This document shows, in pieces, positions 8,213 to 15,937 of a stretch of DNA of 64,000 nt (its first letter is position 1; each line of letters starts with the position of its first letter). The stretch spans positions 620,001 to 684,000 of the forward strand of contig NC_019780.1 of the NCBI RefSeq assembly GCF_000317615.1. Reading direction: 5' to 3'. Below the pieces are notes generated by a model. It did no database searches. It worked only from the letters and a program-made list of their open reading frames with translations, and was not told where the DNA came from. The translations under genes were made by a program, and so were the position numbers. The stretch is from Dactylococcopsis salina PCC 8305 (lineage in GTDB: Bacteria > Cyanobacteriota > Cyanobacteriia > Cyanobacteriales > Rubidibacteraceae).

Positions 8213-8899
8213 CTAAATATAACCATGTTCAGCGAGGAAAGAGAAGCTGATTTCACTGTCGGAATTGTTGCTAGAACGATGATGAAGCAGTTTATTGACG
8301 TATTTTCCTAAAATATCACTTTCTAAATTAACCCAGTTTCCTTCCTGCAAACTAGAGAGGTTCGTTTCTTGATAGGTAACAGGAATCACGGCACATTGAA
8401 ACCAACTCCCATTGGGATCACATTCGGCGATCGTTAAACTAATCCCATTGATCGCAATACTTCCTTTCGGGATAATATAAGGAGCAATGTTTTCTTCCCA
8501 TACTGTCGCCAATGCGTTCAGTGGACCAAAAGTTATTTCCCAGGCGCGATCGGTCGCGATCAATTTTAAGACACATCCCACCCCGTCAACGTGACCTGTG
8601 ACAAAATGTCCGCCTAATTTCGAGCCAACTTTTAGAGAGGGTTCAAGGTTGACATAATGACTTGCCTCACCGCGACTACCAAGAGTGGTTCGGTTGAGGG
8701 TTTCTGGGGAAGCAGTGGCGATGAAGCCATCGGGTAAAAGGTTTTCTACGGTGAGACAAACGCCATCAACGGCGACACTATCACCCATAATCATTTCATC
8801 GAGGAGGGGATGGGTATGTCCTGGGGGAATGGTAATCTTAAATCGATCGCCTCCCAATTCTTGAATAATGCCTTGTGCTTGAATTAATCCAGTAAACAT
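8213..8899 (-). CDS. ribE: Riboflavin synthase, alpha chain
   Basis: This enzyme dismutates two molecules of 6,7-dimethyl-8-ribityllumazine to riboflavin, the last step of vitamin B2 synthesis. The two tandem lumazine-binding barrels are visible. The first is MFTGLIQAQGIIQELGG...VDGVCLTVENL...SLKVGSKLGGHFVTGHVDGVG, and the second is GSIAINGISLTIAEC...NLSSLQEGNWVNLESDILGKY. I start it at ATG 8899 (MFTGLIQA), the invariant family N-terminus, not at the upstream in-frame extension. The 228-residue length is slightly above the usual 210-220. The extra C-terminal residues (FSFLAEHGYI) end right at a MITE, which may have altered the original terminus. Confidence 0.93.
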   Translation of the reverse strand: MFTGLIQAQGIIQELGGDRFKITIPPGHTHPLLDEMIMGDSVAVDGVCLTVENLLPDGFIATASPETLNRTTLGSRGEASHYVNLEPSLKVGSKLGGHFVTGHVDGVGCVLKLIATDRAWEITFGPLNALATVWEENIAPYIIPKGSIAINGISLTIAECDPNGSWFQCAVIPVTYQETNLSSLQEGNWVNLESDILGKYVNKLLHHRSSNNSDSEISFSFLAEHGYI

Positions 8900-9030
8900 G
8901 AGTATCGGAGTATGATAAATAAGAGGTGAGGAAGAAAGTACAATAGGGGATGATCGGTGCTTAAAATTAGTGTACCGCATCGCTTGGATGTAAAACTCAA
9001 TGCTGAAAGCAGTGGAAAGAGGCGAAGCTG

Positions 9031-9540
9031 ATGATTGAAATGAAAGTTGCTGGGATTGCCTTAGATGCTATAACCCGAAGTCCGATCGCGCTTTTAAAAG
9101 ATAGTTCCGAACGTAGGGCGTTACCGATTTATATTGGACAGGATCAAGCAAAAGCAATTATGGGCGCGATCGAGGGACAAACCCCACCGCGTCCCCTCAC
9201 CCATGATTTAATGGTGAATGTCTTGGATGCTTGGGAAATGAGCGTTACTCGTGTCATTATTCATGCCTTACAGGATAATACCTTTTATGCCTTGCTTTGT
9301 CTGCAACAGGGAGAAAACACCCGTGAAATTGATTGTCGTCCTAGTGATGCGATCGCGATCGCGGTTCGCACCCGTAGCCCGATTTGGGTGATGGAAGAAG
9401 TGATTGTGGAAGCGTCAATTCCCGTCGATCGAGACGCAGACGAAGAAGAGAAAAAAGCCTTCAAAGAATTTATTTCTAATCTGAGACCAGAAGACTTTAT
9501 TCGCGGACAATCCTCCAAAAACAACGAAGAATCTAGTTAA
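9031..9540 (+). CDS. Bifunctional nuclease family protein (DUF151)
   Basis: This 169-residue DUF151/BFN-domain protein is related to plant bifunctional nucleases and bacterial homologues. The core MKVAGIALDAITRSPIALLKD, ALPIYIGQDQAKAI and CRPSDAIAIAVRTRSPIWV is complete. An acidic tail rich in Glu/Asp follows. The start ATG has AAGAGG about 10 bases upstream. It is followed after 2 bases by the aldo/keto reductase gene, so the two are probably co-transcribed. The cellular role in cyanobacteria is not established. Confidence 0.85.
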   Translation: MIEMKVAGIALDAITRSPIALLKDSSERRALPIYIGQDQAKAIMGAIEGQTPPRPLTHDLMVNVLDAWEMSVTRVIIHALQDNTFYALLCLQQGENTREIDCRPSDAIAIAVRTRSPIWVMEEVIVEASIPVDRDADEEEKKAFKEFISNLRPEDFIRGQSSKNNEESS

Positions 9541-9542
9541 TC

Positions 9543-10670
9543 ATGGAATATCGGCGGTTCGGAAAAACTAATCTTCCCCTTTCGGTTTTCTCTTTGGGAA
9601 CAATGCGAGGTTTAAGTGATTCATCTTTGTTTATCGCCACTCTCCAAAAGGCTCTTCAATCGGGAATTAACCACATCGAAACCGCCAGCGCTTATGGTGA
9701 AAGTGAACAATACATTGGTGATGCACTGCAACAAACGCCTCGATCGAGAAACGAAATTTACCTAACCACAAAACTCTCTCCGACTCCAGACCCGAAAAAA
9801 ATCGAAATTGAGCTAGAAAAGAGTCTCAAGCGTTTACAAGTGGATTACATTGATCAAGTTGCGATTCATGGCATTAACACTTGGGAACATTACCAATGGG
9901 TAACAGGAGAAAACAACTGTTTAGCCCCTCTCCAGAAAGCGCAAACACAGGGAAAAATCGGCAATATTGGGTTTTCCACTCATGCGCCCTTAGAGATTAT
10001 CCTCGCCACCCTAAAAACAGAATTATTCTCCTTCATTAACCTTCATTATTACTACTTTTGGCAACGCAATGAACGCGCGATCGCCCTTGCTCATGATCTA
10101 GATATGGGGATTTTCATTATTTCCCCCACAGATAAAGGGGGACAACTGTATGCTCCCCCAGAAAAACTACAACACCTGTGCGCCCCTTTTTCCCCACAAA
10201 CCTTAAACTATCGCTTTCTCCTCAGTGATCCACGAATCACAACTCTGAGTTTAGGGGCGGCGAATCCTTCAGAATTATCCCCAGCTTTAGCAGTTGCGGA
10301 TCAGACTTTTCCTCTCACCACAGAAGAAAAAACCGTATTGACTCGTTTAGAAAACCAGTTAGAAACCGCTTTGGGAACGGAAAAATGTAGTCAATGTTAT
10401 GAATGTTTACCCTGTCCAGAAGTGATCAATATTCCTGAAATCTTACGGTTACGAAATCTAGCGGTTGCGTATGAAATGGAAAATTTCGGTCAATATCGCT
10501 ATGGAATGTTTGAAAATGCTGGTCATTGGTTTTGGGGAAACAAGGGAAACCGTTGTACTGAATGCGGTGATTGTCTCCCTCGTTGTCCCGAAAACTTAGA
10601 CATTCCCCGTCTGTTAGAAGACACCCATCAGCGCTTAAATGGCTCTCCCCGACGGAGATTGTGGGAATAG
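9543..10670 (+). CDS. Aldo/keto reductase with C-terminal 4Fe-4S ferredoxin domain
   Basis: This 375-residue protein has an N-terminal aldo/keto reductase barrel (RRFGKTNLPLSVFSLGTMRG, ETASAYGESEQYIGDAL with the catalytic Tyr, IDQVAIHGIN, GNIGFSTH). The C-terminal extension carries two cysteine clusters, CSQCYECLPCP and CTECGDCLPRCP, typical of 4Fe-4S sites. This fusion is widespread in bacteria and is predicted to couple NAD(P)H chemistry to iron-sulphur electron transfer. No substrate is known. It lies 2 bases after the DUF151 gene and is likely translationally coupled to it. Confidence 0.88.
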   Translation: MEYRRFGKTNLPLSVFSLGTMRGLSDSSLFIATLQKALQSGINHIETASAYGESEQYIGDALQQTPRSRNEIYLTTKLSPTPDPKKIEIELEKSLKRLQVDYIDQVAIHGINTWEHYQWVTGENNCLAPLQKAQTQGKIGNIGFSTHAPLEIILATLKTELFSFINLHYYYFWQRNERAIALAHDLDMGIFIISPTDKGGQLYAPPEKLQHLCAPFSPQTLNYRFLLSDPRITTLSLGAANPSELSPALAVADQTFPLTTEEKTVLTRLENQLETALGTEKCSQCYECLPCPEVINIPEILRLRNLAVAYEMENFGQYRYGMFENAGHWFWGNKGNRCTECGDCLPRCPENLDIPRLLEDTHQRLNGSPRRRLWE

Positions 10671-10781
10671 TGAATCCGAGTTCCCCCTTTCAAAGGCTGG
10701 TTAGGTTTTACCCTGAGCTTGTTGAAGGGGGGGATAAAATCGATTGATGCTCGATCTAACCATCTTTAATCAAGGGAATAA

Positions 10782-11672
10782 TTATTCTTCTGTTCCTCCC
10801 TCATTCTGTTGTAACCAACGCTGAAGATCATCGATCGAGGTAAAATCTAACAGAGCTTCAGCAAGGGCTTCAGTTTCCTCAATCTCTAACTCCTCAATCT
10901 GGGTTTGAACGGAGGAAGGAATGTCTCCAAAGCGCCGTGAGAGTTGTCGCCAGACTAGCGATCGAGCTTCTGCTTTTTTCCCACGTTCTTCAACTTGTTG
11001 TTCCCATTCTAAAAAGGCTTGTGGCAAGGGCATAGTTACCTCCTCCCCTTCTGGGAGTTCTGGATTCGCTTCGACAATAATTTTCCATACTGATAACAAT
11101 CTTAACGCTTCGGTTCGTCTAGTATCTCCTTCTGGTAGGGCGATTACTTCCGCCACAGCCTGCTGTTGAACGCTTCCTTTTCCCAGCAGTCTTAACCAGA
11201 GGGTTTCTGGGGTTTTTGGCAGTTGATGGACAACAATTACTACGGTTTGAAAGGCTGGGGCTAATTCATACACCCCTTCCAGCCAATTTTCTTTTTTCAC
11301 CGCTCCCAAACGGGTGAGTAAATTCTGGCTCAGGGTGGGAGCAATAATCCAGAGAACAGGAGCATTAGTAGCACTAAGGGCTTGACGGCGACGTAAATCG
11401 GAAACTAACCAGAGTCGTTTGAGCAAACAACTTTCTATTTCTTCTAGGGTGGGAGGATTCCGAAACGGCTCAAATAAACCTGGAGATTGAACCATTGCTG
11501 CTAAAATTCCCAAGGTGGCTTGATTAGGAGTGACGTTAGCTTCCGGGGAAAAGTAGAGATCAATGAAGCGGGGTTCTCCTGGCACTTCTTTGGAGATTTC
11601 TACTTGTCCGCAAGGGGTGAGTAGTTGTTCTAGGAGTTGTTTGGCTAGTTGATCAAAAGGATGACGAGTCAC
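10782..11672 (-). CDS. DUF4351 / Rpn-like protein, tandem copy 1
   Basis: This 296-residue protein is the first of four tandem near-identical genes. The N-terminal part (MTRHPFDQLAKQLLEQLL, RFIDLYFSPE, VLWIIAPTLSQN) resembles the degenerate PD-(D/E)XK nuclease region of Rpn/putative-transposase proteins. The C-terminal part (LVWRQLSRRFGDIPSSVQTQ, EALAEALLDFTSIDDLQRWL) is the DUF4351 domain. Between them lies the charged linker QQVEERGKKAEARS, the shortest of the four, with no KEGK/KEGR repeats. Such proteins are multicopy in cyanobacteria. The Rpn relatives in E. coli promote RecA-independent recombination. Function here is inferred only at family level. Confidence 0.75.
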   Translation of the reverse strand: MTRHPFDQLAKQLLEQLLTPCGQVEISKEVPGEPRFIDLYFSPEANVTPNQATLGILAAMVQSPGLFEPFRNPPTLEEIESCLLKRLWLVSDLRRRQALSATNAPVLWIIAPTLSQNLLTRLGAVKKENWLEGVYELAPAFQTVVIVVHQLPKTPETLWLRLLGKGSVQQQAVAEVIALPEGDTRRTEALRLLSVWKIIVEANPELPEGEEVTMPLPQAFLEWEQQVEERGKKAEARSLVWRQLSRRFGDIPSSVQTQIEELEIEETEALAEALLDFTSIDDLQRWLQQNEGGTEE

Positions 11673-11823
11673 AGAATAGCTTAAAAAGAAACAGCATTAA
11701 TTAACTAATTTTACGGGATCAACCATCGATCAAATTTCACACCACACCCACCTCTTGTTCCCCCCTTTGAAAGGGATAAAATCGATCGATGCTCGATCTA
11801 ACCATTTTTAATCAAGGGAATAA

Positions 11824-12738
11824 TTATTCTTCTGTTCCTCCCTCATTCTGTTGTAACCAACGCTGAAGATCAGCGATCGAGGTAAAATCCAACAGAGCTT
11901 CAGCAAGGGCTTCCGTTTCCTCGATCTCTAACTCCTCAATCTGGGTTTGAATGGAGGAAGGAATGTCTCCAAAGCGCCGTGAAATTAGTCGCCAGACTAG
12001 CGATTGGGCTTCTGCTTTTCTTCCTTCTTTTTTCCCTTCTTTTTTCCCGCGCTCTTCAACTTGTTGTTCCCATTCTAAAAAGGCTTGTGGCAAGGGCATA
12101 GTTACCTCCTCCCCTTCTGGGAGTTCTGGATTAGCTTCGACGATAATTTTCCATACTGATAACAATCTTAACGCTTCCGTTCGTCTAGTATCTCCTTCTG
12201 GTAGGGCGATTACTTCCGCCACGGCTTGTTGTTGAACGCTTCCTTTTCCCAGCAGTCTTAACCAGAGGGTTTCTGGGGTTTTTGGCAGTTGATGGACGAC
12301 AATTACCACGGTTTGAAAGGCTGGGGCTAATTCATACACCCCTTCCAGCCAATTTTCTTTTTTCACCGCTCCCAAACGGGTGAGTGAATTCTGGCTCAGG
12401 GTGGGAGCAATAATCCAGAGAACAGGAGCATTAGTAGCACTAAGGGCTTGACGGCGACGTAAATCGGAAACTAACCAAAGTCGTTTGAGCAAACAACTTT
12501 CTATTTCTTCTAGGGTGGGAGGATTCCGAAACGGCTCAAATAAACCTGGAGATTGAACCATTGCTGCTAAAATTCCCAAGGTGGCTTGATTAGGAGTGAC
12601 GTTAGCTTCCGGGGAAAAGTAGAGATCAATGAAGCGGGGTTCTCCTGGCACTTCTTTGGAGATTTCTACTTGTCCGCAAGGGGTGAGTAGTTGTTCTAGG
12701 AGTTGTTTGGCTAGTTGATCAAAAGGATGACGAGTCAC
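11824..12738 (-). CDS. DUF4351 / Rpn-like protein, tandem copy 2
   Basis: This 304-residue protein is almost identical to the copy at 10782-11672. It differs by eight extra linker residues (two KEGK/KEGR-type tetrads, coded by 12-bp units) and a few substitutions (WRLISRRFGD, FTSIADLQRWL). About 150 bp of flanking DNA, including ATCGATCGATGCTCGATC before the stop, is also repeated, so the duplication unit is about 1.04-1.09 kb. The DUF4351 domain is intact. Confidence 0.75.
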   Translation of the reverse strand: MTRHPFDQLAKQLLEQLLTPCGQVEISKEVPGEPRFIDLYFSPEANVTPNQATLGILAAMVQSPGLFEPFRNPPTLEEIESCLLKRLWLVSDLRRRQALSATNAPVLWIIAPTLSQNSLTRLGAVKKENWLEGVYELAPAFQTVVIVVHQLPKTPETLWLRLLGKGSVQQQAVAEVIALPEGDTRRTEALRLLSVWKIIVEANPELPEGEEVTMPLPQAFLEWEQQVEERGKKEGKKEGRKAEAQSLVWRLISRRFGDIPSSIQTQIEELEIEETEALAEALLDFTSIADLQRWLQQNEGGTEE

Positions 12739-12893
12739 AGAATAGCTTAAAAAGAAAAAGGATTAATTAACTAATTTTACGGGATCAACCATCGATCGAA
12801 TTTCACACTACACCCACCTCTTTCTTGTCCCCCCCTTGCCAAGGGATAAAATCGATCGATGCTCGATCTAACCATTTTTAATCAAGGGAATAA

Positions 12894-13832
12894 TTATTCT
12901 TCTGTTCCTCCCTCATTCTGTTGTAACCAACGCTGAAGATCATCGATCGAGGTAAAATCCAACAGAGCTTCAGCAAGGGCTTCCGTTTCCTCAATCTCTA
13001 ACTCCTCAATCTGGGTTTGAACGGAGGAAGGAATGTCTCCAAAGCGCCGTGAGAGTTGTCGCCAGACTAGCGATTGGGCTTCTGCTTTTCTTCCCTCTTT
13101 TCTTCCCTCTTTTCTTCCCTCTTTTTTCCCTTCTTTTTTCCCGCGCTCTTCAACTTGTTGTTCCCATTCTATAAACGCTTGTGGCAAGGGCATAGTTACC
13201 TCCTCCCCTTCTGGGAGTTCTGGATTAGCTTCGACGATAATTTTCCATACTGATAACAATCTTAACGCTTCCGTTCGTCTAGTATCTCCTTCTGGTAGGG
13301 CGATTACTTCCGCCACGGCTTGTTGTTGAACGCTTCCTTTTCCCAGCAGTCTTAACCAGAGGGTTTCTGGGGTTTTTGGCAGTTGATGGACGACAATTAC
13401 CACGGTTTGAAAGGCTGGGGCTAATTCATACACCCCTTCCAGCCAATTTTCTTTTTTCACCGCTCCCAAACGGGTGAGTAAATTCTGGCTCAGGGTGGGA
13501 GCAATAATCCAGAGAACAGGAGCATTAGTAGCACTAAGGGCTTGACGGCGACGTAAATCGGAAACTAACCAAAGTCGTTTGAGCAAACAACTTTCTATTT
13601 CTTCTAGGGTGGGAGGATTCCGAAACGGCTCAAATAAACCTGGAGATTGAACCATTGCTGCTAAAATTCCCAAGGTGGCTTGATTAGGAGTGACGTTAGC
13701 TTCCGGGGAAAAGTAGAGATCAATGAAGCGGGGTTCTCCTGGCACTTCTTTGGAGATTTCTACTTTTCCGCAAGGGGTGAGTAGTTGTTCTAGGAGTTGT
13801 TTGGCTAGTTGATCAAAAGGATGACGAGTCAC
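12894..13832 (-). CDS. DUF4351 / Rpn-like protein, tandem copy 3
   Basis: This 312-residue protein is the longest of the four, with four linker tetrads (KEGKKEGRKEGRKEGR). The remainder is nearly identical to copies 1 and 2, including the C-terminal DUF4351 domain. The linker lengths of 0, 2, 4 and 3 tetrads across the array point to slippage in a 12-bp microsatellite (TCTTCCCTCTTT on the plus strand). Confidence 0.75.
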   Translation of the reverse strand: MTRHPFDQLAKQLLEQLLTPCGKVEISKEVPGEPRFIDLYFSPEANVTPNQATLGILAAMVQSPGLFEPFRNPPTLEEIESCLLKRLWLVSDLRRRQALSATNAPVLWIIAPTLSQNLLTRLGAVKKENWLEGVYELAPAFQTVVIVVHQLPKTPETLWLRLLGKGSVQQQAVAEVIALPEGDTRRTEALRLLSVWKIIVEANPELPEGEEVTMPLPQAFIEWEQQVEERGKKEGKKEGRKEGRKEGRKAEAQSLVWRQLSRRFGDIPSSVQTQIEELEIEETEALAEALLDFTSIDDLQRWLQQNEGGTEE

Positions 13833-13986
13833 AGAATAGCTTAAAAAGAAAAAGGATTAATTAACTAATTTTACGGGATCAACCATCGATCGAATTTCAC
13901 ACTACACCCACCTCTTTCTTGTCCCCCCTTTGAAAGGGATAAAATCGATCGATGCTCGATCTAACCATTTTTAATCAAGGGAATAA

Positions 13987-14914
13987 TTATTCTTCTGTTC
14001 CTCCCTCATTCTGTTGTAACCAACGCTGAAGATCAGCGATCGAGGTAAAATCCAACAGAGCTTCAGCAAGGGCTTCCGTTTCCTCAATCTCTAACTCCTC
14101 AATCTGGGTTTTGAACGGAGGAAGGAATGTCTCCAAAGCGCCGTGAGAGTTGTCGCCAGACTAGCGATCGAGCTTCTGCTTTTCTTCCCTCTTTTCTTCC
14201 CTCTTTTTTCCCTTCTTTTTTCCCGCGCTCTTCAACTTGTTGTTCCCATTCTATAAACGCTTGTGGCAAGGGCATAGTTACCTCCTCCCCTTCTGGGAGT
14301 TCTGGATTAGCTTCGACGATAATTTTCCATACTGATAATAATCTTAACGCTTCGGTTCGTCTAGTATCTCCTTCTGGTAGGGCGATTACTTCCGCCACGG
14401 CTTGTTGTTGAACGCTTCCTTTTCCCAGCAGTCTTAACCAGAGGGTTTCTGGGGTTTTTGGCAGTTGATGGACGACAATTACCACGGTTTGAAAGGCTGG
14501 GGCTAATTCATACACCCCTTCCAGCCAATTTTCTTTTTTCACCGCTCCCAAACGGGTGAGTAAATTCTGGCTCAGGGTGGGAGCAATAATCCAGAGAACA
14601 GGAGCATTAGTAGCACTAAGGGCTTGACGGCGACGTAAATCGGAAACTAACCAGAGTCGTTTGAGCAAACAACTTTCTATTTCTTCTAGGGTGGGAGGAT
14701 TCCGAAACGGCTCAAATAAACCTGGAGATTGAACCATTGCTGCTAAAATTCCCAAGGTGGCTTGATTAGGAGTGACGTTAGCTTCCGGGGAAAAGTAGAG
14801 ATCAATGAAGCGGGGTTCTCCTGGCACTTCTTTGGAGATTTCTACTTTTCCGCAAGGGGTGAGTAGTTGTTCTAGGAGTTGTTTGGCTAGTTGATCAAAA
14901 GGATGACGAGTCAC
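13987..14914 (-). pseudogene. DUF4351 / Rpn-like protein, tandem copy 4, frameshifted
   Basis: This copy carries three linker tetrads. One extra T in the run at 14107-14111 (GGGTTTTGAACGG, where the other copies read GGGTTTGAACGG) shifts the frame after IPSSVQ. The product then ends after 271 residues at 14099, losing most of DUF4351. The remaining codons of the domain are intact in the other frame down to the equivalent stop at 13987-13989. It is either a recent pseudogene or a phase-variable copy. Confidence 0.78.
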
Positions 14915-15059
14915 AGAATAGCTTAAAAAGAAACAGCATTAATTAACTAATTTTACGGGATAAAAATTGATCGAACCTCATACCAAACCCACCTCTTTCT
15001 TGTCCCTCCCAATCATCGGGGGGCTAGGTTTTACCCTGAGCTTGTCGAAGGGGGGGGAT

Positions 15060-15293
15060 TTATTGTAACTTGCTAACTAGAATTGATTTAGGTTTTGGAA
15101 TTTCGTCACCATCTTCTAATAGCATTAATAGATGAACTCTAACTGCTTCTTTAATTTCCTTAATTGCGTCCTCTTGGCTATCTCCATGGGCAAGAAGACC
15201 CAATTCTATACATTTAGCTAAATAGGCTTCATCTTCTGGAGAATATTTAATAAGATAAGAATAGTTTTTCAGATACTCATTAATATCAATCAT
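15060..15293 (-). CDS. HicB-family antitoxin
   Basis: This 77-residue protein has the HicB fold signature YLIKYSPEDEAYLAKCIEL followed by GLLAHGDSQEDAIKEIKEAV. HicB proteins bind and neutralise HicA RNases and often repress their own operon. It overlaps the upstream HicA-like gene by 8 bases on the same strand (15286-15293), the usual arrangement for translational coupling. No C-terminal DNA-binding domain is visible, so autoregulation would need another mode. Confidence 0.85.
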   Translation of the reverse strand: MIDINEYLKNYSYLIKYSPEDEAYLAKCIELGLLAHGDSQEDAIKEIKEAVRVHLLMLLEDGDEIPKPKSILVSKLQ

Positions 15294-15549
15294 TGCTTTG
15301 TTCTTGCTGAATTTTCTTTAGTTTGATTAAAGCTAATCTAACTTGTTTAACTTGGTAGGGCTTGGCTTTGCCATCCTTTCCTTTTTGAAGATTAATTCTT
15401 GGTTCTCCTTGCCAAGGCACTTTAAATGGATAATGACTTGAGCTTTGATTTCTTGGCTTGCCGAAAAATTTTTCAGTGATTGTCATTAAACGATTAAATC
15501 TAATATTTTTCTCATTTTCTAGTTCTTTAATCGCTTTATCAATCTCCAT
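15286..15549 (-). CDS. HicA-like toxin
   Basis: This 87-residue basic protein precedes the HicB antitoxin. Its end, RINLQKGKDGKAKPYQVKQVRLALIKL, is split here as RINLQKGKDGKAKPYQ and VKQVRLALIKL and is typical of cyanobacterial HicA-like partners. HicA toxins cleave mRNA through a conserved His; candidates are SSSHYPF near residue 40. I start at ATG 15549 because the codon just upstream is GTG and adds one residue only. No strong ribosome-binding site is seen. Confidence 0.7.
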   Translation of the reverse strand: MEIDKAIKELENEKNIRFNRLMTITEKFFGKPRNQSSSHYPFKVPWQGEPRINLQKGKDGKAKPYQVKQVRLALIKLKKIQQEQSND

Positions 15550-15602
15550 CACTATTGATAATATTGATTTTTTATTTTATTTTAACCTGAATAACCACCT
15601 CT

Positions 15603-15729
15603 AGTTAGGGTCTGCCGACTCAAACTCAAACTCTCAACCAATAAGGTTTTAACCCTTCAACGATCGCGCCAATACCAAATAACAAATGACGGTATTCACC
15701 GATATATGAACTTTTTCAACAAACCCTAG
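15603..15729. mobile_element. Small inverted-repeat element related to MITE family B
   Basis: The segment begins TTAGGGTCTGCCGACTC and ends GAACTTTTTCAACAAACCCTAGA. The terminal AGGGT(C/T)TGC...CAACAAACCCT and the right-arm ACTTTTTCAACAAACCCT match the ends of family B MITEs, but the interior differs and lacks the heptamer run. It is flanked by CCTCTAG and CTAGAGG, which extends the inverted symmetry. Confidence 0.5.
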
Positions 15730-15749
15730 AGGGTGGTCGGGTAATTCTG

Positions 15750-15892
15750 TGTTGGGTTTCGCTTCTCTTCACCGAACCTACGTTTGATGTCAGCTAATTT
15801 GTGTTGGGTTTCGCTTCTCTTCACCGAACCTACGTTTGATGTCAGCTAATTTGTGTTGGGTTTCGCTTCTCTTCACCCAACCTACGTTTGAT
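15750..15892 (+). repeat. 52-bp tandem repeat, about 2.7 copies
   Basis: A unit of GTGTTGGGTTTCGCTTCTCT followed by TCACCGAACCTACGTTTGATGT is repeated with a 52-bp period. The last copy has CACCCAACC in place of CACCGAACC. It lies between the HicAB pair and the rpoC2 stop and belongs to the dispersed GTTGGGTTTCG...CCAACCTAC repeat class. Confidence 0.8.
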
Positions 15893-15937
15893 CTACTAAG
15901 CCCCCCAATCATCGGGGGGTTTGGGGGGATTAACCTG

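Noticed and set aside
10921..14411. Plus-strand frames MSPKRRESCRQTS... repeated four times
   Set aside because: Shadow frames of the four DUF4351 genes. They repeat only because the genes do.
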